DNA from: Methylomonas sp. | GTDB taxonomy: Bacteria > Pseudomonadota > Gammaproteobacteria > Methylococcales > Methylomonadaceae | Assembly: GCA_026990815.1 (NCBI GenBank) | Contig: JALXCS010000211.1 | Span: 1-17,247 of the forward strand | DNA length: 17,247 nucleotides | Direction: 5' to 3' | Shown: piece after piece, positions 7,666 through 14,085 of the stretch | Position numbering within the stretch: the first letter of the stretch is position 1 | Layout: each line of letters opens with the position of its first letter | The notes under the pieces: model-generated | The model's input: only the letters and a program-made list of their open reading frames with translations | Databases searched by the model: none | What the model was told of the DNA's origin: nothing | Program-made: the position numbers and the translations under genes

Positions 7666-8073
7666 ATGAAAACAATACTTTTAGCGATTTTTGTAGCGGT
7701 ATCGTTTGGAACAGTGAATGCTGCAGTCTATAAATGTAAATCAGATTCCGGCGTAACTTATCAGGATTCACCCTGTATTAGGTATCAAGATTCAAAAAAA
7801 ATATCCATCACTCCGATTGATCCAAATGTTGTAAAACAAGCTCAGGTAAAACTGGAAAAGGAATTGAAGCAGCGGCAGATTTTAGAGCAGCAAAGAGCGG
7901 AGGCAGAAAGAAAAGAGCGGATAATAAGAGCCATGGAACTAAAAGCAAGTGCAGAGCAAGACCTGGTATACGAAACGCGTATGCAAACTTATGCAATAAA
8001 TGACAATACTCGCGCTGTCGAAAAAAATACCCGGAATCAGTACCGGAGTCGTATAATTTATCGGGATTACTGA
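7666..8073 (+). CDS. Small exported DUF4124 protein with coiled coil
   Basis: This 135-residue protein has a signal peptide (hydrophobic residues about 3-17, cleavage likely after V-N-A). A short DUF4124-type domain follows: AVYKCKSDSGVTYQDSPC, with a Cys pair that could form a disulphide in the periplasm. From about residue 48 to 110 the sequence is rich in Q, K, E and R and looks like a charged coiled coil. The tail is basic and ends YRSRIIYRDY. DUF4124 proteins are common in proteobacteria, but the function is unknown. The ATG has a good AAGAAGGT ribosome site. It is a single gene between divergent ybiB and convergent cyoE, with only six bases between its stop and the cyoE stop. Confidence 0.85.
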   Translation: MKTILLAIFVAVSFGTVNAAVYKCKSDSGVTYQDSPCIRYQDSKKISITPIDPNVVKQAQVKLEKELKQRQILEQQRAEAERKERIIRAMELKASAEQDLVYETRMQTYAINDNTRAVEKNTRNQYRSRIIYRDY

Positions 8074-8079
8074 TTTATT

Positions 8080-8985
8080 TCAGGTTTGAGGTGGGGAAGA
8101 AAAAAATACATAAGTATAGTGGTCAATCAACAAGGCGGCAAAAAGAATCATTAAATAAATAATTGAAAAACCAAAGGTTTTCATTGCCGTTTTGTTATCT
8201 TTATTGCGCATCATTTTTATCGCATAGTAGATAAAAATGATGCCGAGCGGCACAGCAGCTGCTAGATAAATCATGCCGCTCATTCCTGTTAGATACGGGA
8301 GCAGAGTTACGATGAACAAAAGGATTGTATAAAGTAAAATCTGCAATCGGGTAAATTCGACGCCGTGTGTTACTGGCAACATAGGAATATCTGCCTTCGC
8401 ATATTCTTCTTTCTTGGCAATTGCCAACGCCCAAAAATGTGGAGGTGTCCAGACAAAAATAATCAAAAATAATAACAAGGCATGTGGATGGATTTCTCCG
8501 GTCATGGCACACCAGCCTAAAACCGGTGGTGCAGCCCCTGCAGCACCACCTATGACAATATTCTGCGGCGTAGCATGTTTAAGATAAACTGTATATAAAA
8601 TGGCATATCCAACCAGAGATAACAATGTCAGGATTGCTGTTAGCATATTAACTTTGGTGACCAGGATCAACATGGAAACTGTACCCAAAAGCAGGGCAAA
8701 ACCAATAACTTTTTCTGAGCTTAGATTGCCTTGAGGTAATGGCCGGTTTTCGGTTCTTGCCATTTCTGCATCAGCTTTTTGATCAAGATAATGATTTATT
8801 GCTGCTGCAGATGAAGATGCCATAGCAATTCCTAAAGTACTCCAGAAAAAAAGATCAAGAGGCGGATGCTCAGGTGTTGCCAATAACATGCCGACGATGG
8901 CCGTAAATACAATCAATAACACTACTTTAGGTTTGCAAAGTTCCAGATAATTTTTCCAGGAAAGCGCCGTAGTTTTATTTTCCAT
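8080..8985 (-). CDS. cyoE: Protohaem IX farnesyltransferase (haem O synthase)
   Basis: CyoE/CtaB is an inner-membrane UbiA-family prenyltransferase that attaches a farnesyl group to haem B to give haem O, needed by haem-copper oxidases. The 301-residue length is typical. The N-terminal KPKVVLLIVFTAIVGMLLA segment, the prenyl-diphosphate site NHYLDQKADAEMARTENRPL (Asn64, Asp68, Asp72, Arg77, Arg81), the GGAAGAAPPVLGW loop, the WTPPHFWALA motif and KADIPMLPV are all present. About nine hydrophobic segments are visible. No oxidase subunit, cox15/ctaA or sco gene is in the window, so it stands apart from a terminal oxidase operon. The ATG at 8983-8985 lacks a strong ribosome site. Confidence 0.97.
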   Translation of the reverse strand: MENKTTALSWKNYLELCKPKVVLLIVFTAIVGMLLATPEHPPLDLFFWSTLGIAMASSSAAAINHYLDQKADAEMARTENRPLPQGNLSSEKVIGFALLLGTVSMLILVTKVNMLTAILTLLSLVGYAILYTVYLKHATPQNIVIGGAAGAAPPVLGWCAMTGEIHPHALLLFLIIFVWTPPHFWALAIAKKEEYAKADIPMLPVTHGVEFTRLQILLYTILLFIVTLLPYLTGMSGMIYLAAAVPLGIIFIYYAIKMMRNKDNKTAMKTFGFSIIYLMILFAALLIDHYTYVFFSSPPQT

Positions 8986-9127
8986 CGTTATAATAGATTT
9001 CAGTTTTTATCGTATAAAATAGACAAGGGTATGCATTTTACTTTAGTTTGCTATATTGTTGACTGTTTTTCCCAGGAATTATTTGAGATTACCATAGTCT
9101 CATCGCACAATGCTATTAATCAAGGTT

Positions 9128-9135
9128 AAAGGAGA
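9128..9135 (+). promoter_or_regulatory. Ribosome binding site deciding the M16 peptidase start
   Basis: AAAGGAGA at 9128-9135 sits four bases before the ATG at 9140. This supports that start over the in-frame ATG at 9110, which would place ten residues ahead of the signal peptide. Confidence 0.7.
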
Positions 9136-9139
9136 ACAA

Positions 9140-10510
9140 ATGAAGTTACATCGATTCATCATCTTATTGCTGATGTATCCTGTTTTCAGTCAGGCGGCTG
9201 ATGTGGAAGTGCAGGAACGCATCCTCAATAACGGTTTAAAAGTATTGGTAAAAGAGGACCATCGTTCACCAGTTGTGGTGACACAGGTCTGGTACAAAGT
9301 CGGTTCCAGTTATGAGCCAGGCGGCATTACCGGTATTTCACATATGCTGGAGCACATGATGTTTAAAGGTACTGACAAACACCCGGTCGGGGAGTTTTCC
9401 AGGATTATAGCTGAGAATGGCGGCAATGAAAATGCCTTCACCGGGCGCGATTATACCGCCTATTTTCAAACCCTGGAAAAGTCCCGTTTACCAATCAGTT
9501 TTGAACTGGAAGCCGATCGAATGCGTAACTTACATTTGCTGGAAAGCGAACTGGTTAAAGAATTGCAGGTAGTGACTGAAGAACGCAGGATGCGGACTGA
9601 CGATAAACCAAGAGCTAAATTACAGGAACATTTTAACGCCATGGCATATTTAAACAGTCCTTATAAAAAACCGGTGATTGGCTGGCCCTCAGATATTGCC
9701 GCTTATACCATAAAGGATCTTCAGCAATGGTATAAACGTTGGTATGCGCCGAACAATGCCACTGTTGTAGTGGTGGGAGATGTGGTTCCGGAACTGGTTT
9801 TCAAATTGGCTGAAAAATATTTTGCACTATTGAAACCCAGCGATCTTGATCCCGTTAAACCGCAAACAGAAGTCAAGCAACTTGGTGTCAAGAAAATGAC
9901 GGTAAAATTACCAGCAAAACTTCCATATCTTCTGATGGGGTATAAAGTGCCGGTTTTAGCTACGGCAGAAAATGAATGGGAGGCTTATGCATTGGAAGTT
10001 TTAGCCGGTATTCTGGATGGTGGGAGTAGTGCTCGGCTTCAATCTCGATTGGTACGCGGACAGCAAATCGCAGTGGCTGCTAGCGCAGGCTATAATCTTA
10101 CATCAAGGATGTCCAATTTGTTTATGTTGGATGCCACTCCAGCAAAAGGAAAAACAGTTTATGATCTGGAATATGCTTTAAAAGAGCAGATTGTTAAACT
10201 CAAGAACGAAAAAGTCACAGCAGAAGAAATGGCTCGAATTAAGGCTCAGGTCATGTCTGGTTCAGTATATGAGCGTGATTCCAACTTTTATCAGGCGATG
10301 CAATTGGGAATGTATGAAACGGTAGGTTTGGGGTGGAGAAAAGTTGACGAGTATGTCGATAAAATTAATCTGGTTACTGCAGAACAAGTTCAGCAAGTGG
10401 CACGAAAATACCTGATTGAAGACCATTTGAATATTGCCTATTTGGACCCGCAACCGATGAAAAAAAATCAAAGCAAAAAAGTTGTGACAGGAGGTCGTCA
10501 TGCGCACTAG
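9140..10510 (+). CDS. M16B zinc metallopeptidase, catalytic subunit
   Basis: From the ATG at 9140 this is a 456-residue periplasmic M16 (pitrilysin/processing peptidase) family enzyme. The signal peptide ends near S-Q-A, before ADVEVQ. The inverted zinc motif HMLEH occupies residues 68-72 within GISHMLEHMMFKG, and the third metal ligand is one of the Glu pair 147-148 in VVTEERRMR, about 75 residues on, as in the family. The second, non-catalytic half follows (about 230-440). Bacterial M16B enzymes of this size often act as a heterodimer with an inactive partner, and that partner is the next gene, which overlaps it by 11 bases. The same pair precedes rsmD in Pseudomonas, as I recall. Substrate unknown; peptide clearance or processing in the periplasm is inference. 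Confidence 0.93.
   Translation: MKLHRFIILLLMYPVFSQAADVEVQERILNNGLKVLVKEDHRSPVVVTQVWYKVGSSYEPGGITGISHMLEHMMFKGTDKHPVGEFSRIIAENGGNENAFTGRDYTAYFQTLEKSRLPISFELEADRMRNLHLLESELVKELQVVTEERRMRTDDKPRAKLQEHFNAMAYLNSPYKKPVIGWPSDIAAYTIKDLQQWYKRWYAPNNATVVVVGDVVPELVFKLAEKYFALLKPSDLDPVKPQTEVKQLGVKKMTVKLPAKLPYLLMGYKVPVLATAENEWEAYALEVLAGILDGGSSARLQSRLVRGQQIAVAASAGYNLTSRMSNLFMLDATPAKGKTVYDLEYALKEQIVKLKNEKVTAEEMARIKAQVMSGSVYERDSNFYQAMQLGMYETVGLGWRKVDEYVDKINLVTAEQVQQVARKYLIEDHLNIAYLDPQPMKKNQSKKVVTGGRHAH
10489..10494 (+). promoter_or_regulatory. Strong ribosome binding site inside the upstream M16 gene
   Basis: AGGAGG lies five bases before the ATG at 10500 and within the last codons of the catalytic M16 subunit. 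It makes the overlapping start secure and should keep the two subunits in balanced supply. Confidence 0.75.
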
Positions 10511-11801
10511 ATTTTTGATATTACTGGTTTTTGTATTTAGCCAAAACAGTTTTTCCGCTGCAAAAATTGAAACCTGGAATACAGATAAAGGCAGTCGGGT
10601 TTTTTACGTACATACCCAGGGATTGCCAATGGCTGATATTCAAGTGGTTTTTGCTGCGGGTAGTGCCCGTGATGGCAAGCGGTATGGCATCGCCGAGTTT
10701 ACATCCGGAATGCTGGAAAATGGTGCTGGAAAATGGAATGCTGATGAAATTGCCCAACGTTTTGAAAGTGTTGGCGCTGAATTTGCTGCTGGCAGTTCTG
10801 TTGATAGAGCCTGGTTATCACTTCGAACCCTGACCAAACGTGAGCTCTTCGATAAAGCTTTGGAGACCATGCAAACGGTTTTGACCCTGCCGGCTTTTAA
10901 CCAACCTGATTTTGAAAGAGAAAAAAATCGTACCCTGGCGGGTTTAAAGCATCGGGAAGAATCACCAGGTGCACAAGCTTCTATTGCTTTTAACAAGGCT
11001 TTATATGGCGATCATCCTTATGCCCATCCAAGCTCAGGGCTTATTGAGACCGTAGAAAAATTTAGCGTCAAAGATCTTCAGGATTTCTATCGACAATATT
11101 ATGTTGCCGCCAATGCGATTGTGGTTATCGTTGGTGATTTATCTAAACAACAAGCCAGATTAGCGGCTGAAGCTTTGCTCAGGGATTTGCCAGTTGGTCA
11201 AAAACCGGAACCTACACCTCCTGTTGCCATGCCGACAAAAGGCAAATATCAGCATATCGAATTTGAATCAACACAAACCCACATACTTTCTGGTGTGCCT
11301 GGAATGCATCGTAAGGATAAAGATTACTTTCCTTTATATGTAGGTAATCATATTTTGGGGGGTAGTGGTCTGGTTTCCAAATTATTTAAGGAAATCAGGG
11401 AAAAAAGAGGTTTAGTCTATAGTGCCAATAGTTATTTTTTACCCTATTATCGAAAAGGCCCGTTTAGAATAAGCTTGCAAACCCGAAATAAAGAGGCTCC
11501 CAAAGCTTTGCAAGTAATGAATCAGACGCTGCAGAATTTTATTGAACAAGGCCCGACAGAGCAGGAACTGATCGCTGCCAAGAAAAATATCAAGGGTGGT
11601 TTTGTAATGCGTTTTGATACCAACAGCAAATTGACTAGTTATGTTTCGATGATTGGTTTTTATCAGTTACCACTGGATTATCTGGAAACATTCCCCGAAA
11701 AAGTTGAGGCTGTAACAGTCGATTCAATCAAAGATGCTTTCAAGCGCAGAATCAAGCCGGAATTGTTGCAGACCATCACGGTCGGAAAAAGTGAAAAATA
11801 A
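10500..11801 (+). CDS. M16B peptidase-like protein, non-catalytic subunit
   Basis: The 433-residue product has a signal peptide (cleavage likely after F-S-A) and the two-lobed M16 architecture. The zinc motif is gone: at the matching place it reads GIAEFTSGML, with no H-x-x-E-H. The C-terminal half keeps the conserved FKEIREKRGLVYSANSYF block, whose Arg and Tyr bind the substrate chain end in inactive M16 partners. This is the alpha-type partner of the preceding catalytic gene, comparable to the alpha/beta mitochondrial processing peptidase and to bacterial M16B heterodimers. It overlaps the upstream gene by 11 bases, and its last 11 bases contain the GTG start of rsmD, so three genes are probably translated in series. 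Confidence 0.92.
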   Translation: MRTRFLILLVFVFSQNSFSAAKIETWNTDKGSRVFYVHTQGLPMADIQVVFAAGSARDGKRYGIAEFTSGMLENGAGKWNADEIAQRFESVGAEFAAGSSVDRAWLSLRTLTKRELFDKALETMQTVLTLPAFNQPDFEREKNRTLAGLKHREESPGAQASIAFNKALYGDHPYAHPSSGLIETVEKFSVKDLQDFYRQYYVAANAIVVIVGDLSKQQARLAAEALLRDLPVGQKPEPTPPVAMPTKGKYQHIEFESTQTHILSGVPGMHRKDKDYFPLYVGNHILGGSGLVSKLFKEIREKRGLVYSANSYFLPYYRKGPFRISLQTRNKEAPKALQVMNQTLQNFIEQGPTEQELIAAKKNIKGGFVMRFDTNSKLTSYVSMIGFYQLPLDYLETFPEKVEAVTVDSIKDAFKRRIKPELLQTITVGKSEK

Positions 11802-12342
11802 ACTGCGGATTATTGGCGGTCACTGGCGCAGCAGGCAGTTAAAATTTACCGAAACACCGGGGCTAAGACCAACCCCGGCGCGTGTTCGGGAAACATTATT
11901 TAACTGGCTGCAATATGATGTCGTTGGCAGTCGCTGCCTAGATCTTTATGCTGGTAGCGGCGCGTTGGGATTTGAGGCAGCTTCCCGTGGTGCTATCGAA
12001 GTCGTGCAGGTAGAGCAGGATAAACAGGCTTGCAGGCAATTACAAGCCAATGCCGAAATGTTAGACGCAAGCCAGGTTAAAGTTGTGAATTCTGAAGTAT
12101 TTCGGTTTTTGGCAGGAAACTCGGAATATTTTGACTTGGTTTTTCTTGATCCACCTTTTGCAAAAGGCTTGGTGGTACAAACTTGTCAATGGCTGGAAGA
12201 TAAGGAATGGCTGTCAGAAAATGCCAAAATCTATTTGGAAACCGAACAAAACCTGTCTCTACGAGATATTTCAGAAAACTGGTGCAAAATTAAGGAAAAG
12301 CAGGCTGGAGAAGTTGTCTATCGACTTTTTGAATGTCATTAA
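11791..12342 (+). CDS. rsmD: 16S rRNA (guanine966-N2)-methyltransferase RsmD
   Basis: RsmD methylates N2 of G966 in 16S rRNA, using S-adenosylmethionine. With the GTG at 11791 the product is 183 residues. The expected motifs are in order: LRIIGGHWRSRQL at the start, RPTPARVRETLFNWL (26-40), the SAM-binding LDLYAGSGALGFEA (50-63) and the catalytic DPPF (120-123). GTG at 11791 is chosen because homologues begin directly before the R-I-I-G-G stretch; the longer reading from 11734 adds unrelated residues from the M16 frame. The start lies inside the last 11 bases of the M16 gene (GTGAAAAATAA) and only a weak ribosome site is visible, so it probably depends on coupling. Confidence 0.95.
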   Translation: MKNKLRIIGGHWRSRQLKFTETPGLRPTPARVRETLFNWLQYDVVGSRCLDLYAGSGALGFEAASRGAIEVVQVEQDKQACRQLQANAEMLDASQVKVVNSEVFRFLAGNSEYFDLVFLDPPFAKGLVVQTCQWLEDKEWLSENAKIYLETEQNLSLRDISENWCKIKEKQAGEVVYRLFECH

Positions 12343-12416
12343 TCCCGGATAATCTGCAATCAACGTTGGTTATAGTATAGAATTACCTCCTTTTTTAGAT
12401 TCCAGCTATTATTGTT

Positions 12417-12902
12417 ATGCAGATAACCGCCATTTATCCAGGCACTTTTGACCCGATTACCAATGGTCATCTGGACCTGATCGCAAGAGCCTCAAGGATT
12501 CATTACAAGGTCATAGTGGCAGTGGCAGAAAATAAAGATAAACAACCTTTGTTTTCTCTGGGTGAAAGGGTTGCAATGATAAAGGAGGTGACTCAGGAGT
12601 TTGATTCAGTTTCCGTTGAAGGCTTTGATAATCTGCTGGTTGACTTTGCAAAACAACAAAAAGCCGATGTTATTTTACGGGGTCTTAGAGCGGTTTCCGA
12701 TTTTGAATTTGAATTTCAATTGGCTGGAATGAACCGTAGGCTGTCTCCCGATTTGGAAACCGTTTTTTTAACACCGGCAGAACAATATGAATTTATTTCA
12801 TCCAGCATGATCAGAGAAATAGCAAAGCTTGGTGGCGATGTATCAAGCTGTGTTCCGGAAACGGTGCAACAAAAATTAATTCAGAAATTTTATGAGAAAT
12901 AA
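12417..12902 (+). CDS. coaD: Phosphopantetheine adenylyltransferase
   Basis: CoaD transfers AMP from ATP to 4'-phosphopantetheine, the fourth step of coenzyme A synthesis, in the cytoplasm. The 161-residue length is standard. The nucleotidyltransferase motif TNGH (residues 15-18) in YPGTFDPITNGHLDLI, the ILRGLRAVSDFEFE segment and the ATP-binding ISSSMIRE (127-134) are intact. It follows rsmD by 74 bases, a common gammaproteobacterial pairing, and runs into the ferredoxin gene with a 2-base gap. No clear ribosome site precedes the ATG; the spacer holds a pyrimidine run (CCTCC plus T6) and TATAGT/TAGAAT sequences, but no pair I would call a promoter. Confidence 0.97.
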   Translation: MQITAIYPGTFDPITNGHLDLIARASRIHYKVIVAVAENKDKQPLFSLGERVAMIKEVTQEFDSVSVEGFDNLLVDFAKQQKADVILRGLRAVSDFEFEFQLAGMNRRLSPDLETVFLTPAEQYEFISSSMIREIAKLGGDVSSCVPETVQQKLIQKFYEK

Positions 12903-12904
12903 AT

Positions 12905-13153
12905 ATGGCCTTATTAATTGATGATGAATGTATTAATTGTGATGTTTGCGAGCCTGAATGTCCAAATGGTGCAATCTCCCAAGGCGAAGAAATCTATGTC
13001 ATCAACCCGGAATTATGCACAGAATGTGTCGGGCATCATGATCTTCCACAGTGTGTTGAAGTTTGTCCTGTCGAATGTATCGACAAAGATCCTGATGTCG
13101 GTGAGGACAAGGATTCACTCTATCAGAAATATCTGAAATTGACTGAGGAGTAG
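12905..13153 (+). CDS. 2[4Fe-4S] ferredoxin, Allochromatium (YfhL) type
   Basis: This 82-residue soluble electron carrier has nine cysteines. The first group is C9-x2-C12-x2-C15-x3-C19-P and the second C38-x2-C41-x8-C50-x3-C54-P, with an extra Cys58. The eight-residue insertion in the second group (CTECVGHHDLPQC) and the acidic C-terminal helix are hallmarks of the Allochromatium vinosum / YfhL class, whose two clusters have very different and unusually low potentials. Its partner is not shown here. The gene starts two bases after the coaD stop, an order frequent in gammaproteobacteria, so it is probably transcribed with coaD. Some annotations call this class fdx or yfhL. Confidence 0.95.
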   Translation: MALLIDDECINCDVCEPECPNGAISQGEEIYVINPELCTECVGHHDLPQCVEVCPVECIDKDPDVGEDKDSLYQKYLKLTEE

Positions 13154-13392
13154 CGGAAGCAAAATTTCAAGCCATCTTGAAAAACCGAGTTCTACTGACA
13201 ATGCAAGGCTTAGATGTACCAATAAGTTTTGTTAGAGCCTTCTCTTGATGGAGAAGGTTTGGATGATGAAAGTTGTCACAATTACTTATTTTAAAAACTA
13301 ATCGAACTTGGGGTGCTTAATATTTATATTATAAATCAATAATCTGCGGTTTATTAGTAGACTCTACTTACAAAGAAGACCTGAAAAAATCT
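13154..13392. other. Gene-free spacer between the ferredoxin gene and lapG
   Basis: These 239 bases lie between convergent genes. I see no open frame with coding character, no tRNA and no clear bidirectional terminator. They hold a hairpin at 13238-13257 and an AT-rich perfect palindrome at 13322-13336. TTGGGG at 13308-13313 and TATAAA at 13330-13335, 16 bases apart, could be a weak plus-strand promoter antisense to lapG, but the match is poor. Confidence 0.4.
13235..13260 (+). repeat. Hairpin, possible dispersed palindrome or weak terminator
   Basis: CCTTCTC at 13238-13244 pairs perfectly with GAGAAGG at 13251-13257 around the loop TTGATG, and G-U/A-U pairs can extend the stem to 13235-13260. 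Only three T follow, then GGATGATG, so it is a poor intrinsic terminator. The arm, the TTGATG loop and the GGTTTGGATGATG flank resemble the CTTGATGG-centred palindromes scattered between genes in several proteobacteria. That likeness is from memory. It may also end the coaD-ferredoxin transcript. Confidence 0.45.
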
Positions 13393-14079
13393 TTATTTCC
13401 CATTATCGATTTTCATTTTTAAATTTTGCCAGAGGCTGAGTCGCTTGGAGTTTCCGACTCGTTGACCAGAGCCTTTAAGTTTTGCCAGCCAAAGTCCTGA
13501 ACCATTAAAGCTATAGACTGGTAATAAATCTTTGCGTTTCGTGGCTTTTTTTATTTGGGGGATTAAATTATCAAGGACTAAAGGTATTGCTTGTGGAGTT
13601 GCAAAATAGGTGAGGACCATATGTGCTTGTTTTTGCTTTAAGGCTTTAACATAAGTAATTCGTAATTTATTTTCGGCAACTCCTGCAGCTAACAGGCTGA
13701 AATATTTTGCTATCGCAAAATCTTCGCAATCTCCCGCACCTGACGCTACAAATTCCAGAGGCGTAGCCCAATAGTCTTTTTTTTGCCAATGATCAAAATC
13801 ACTAACAAATTCTATTTTTTTATTAAAAAAATCGTTTATCAGGGTTAATTTTTCTTTGTCACTGTTAACTTGTTTGGCAGAGACAAGTAAATTTTTCCAG
13901 GCTATTGCCCGGTGCATAGCCGTATTTCCATATTGTTTATCTATTTTTTTCAGTATTTGTTGATTGATAATTAGCTCGGCGGACAGACTGGAAATCATTA
14001 AAATGAGCAGGCATGGGAGCAACAAGCATGACATGCTTTCATTAGCATTTCTTAGATTGGAGCTACAGCCAACAACCAT
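13393..14079 (-). CDS. lapG: LapG-type periplasmic cysteine protease
   Basis: LapG is a calcium-dependent, transglutaminase-like periplasmic protease that cleaves the N-terminal retention region of large RTX-type adhesins and releases them from the cell surface. The 228-residue reading contains a signal peptide core (LLLPCLLILMISSLSA) and the catalytic triad Cys118 (GAGDCEDFAIAKYF), His153 (QAHMVLTYF) and Asp170 (LVLDNL). Asp117 and Glu119 flank the Cys and match the calcium ligands known in the family. The ATG at 14077-14079 lies 7 bases after the lapD stop; the in-frame ATG at 14032-14034 would give a more typical signal peptide (MSCLLLPCLL), and I cannot decide between them. It is the second gene of a lapD-lapG operon. 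Confidence 0.93.
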   Translation of the reverse strand: MVVGCSSNLRNANESMSCLLLPCLLILMISSLSAELIINQQILKKIDKQYGNTAMHRAIAWKNLLVSAKQVNSDKEKLTLINDFFNKKIEFVSDFDHWQKKDYWATPLEFVASGAGDCEDFAIAKYFSLLAAGVAENKLRITYVKALKQKQAHMVLTYFATPQAIPLVLDNLIPQIKKATKRKDLLPVYSFNGSGLWLAKLKGSGQRVGNSKRLSLWQNLKMKIDNGK

Positions 14080-14085
14080 TGGGGT

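Noticed and set aside
9110..9139. Earlier in-frame ATG for the catalytic M16 peptidase
   Set aside because: It places ten residues before an otherwise good signal peptide, and the ribosome site AAAGGAGA fits the ATG at 9140.
10640..10996. Minus-strand 118-codon open frame inside the second M16 gene
   Set aside because: It is wholly antisense to a well-supported gene, and its Ser/Ala/Pro-rich product is typical of a shadow frame.
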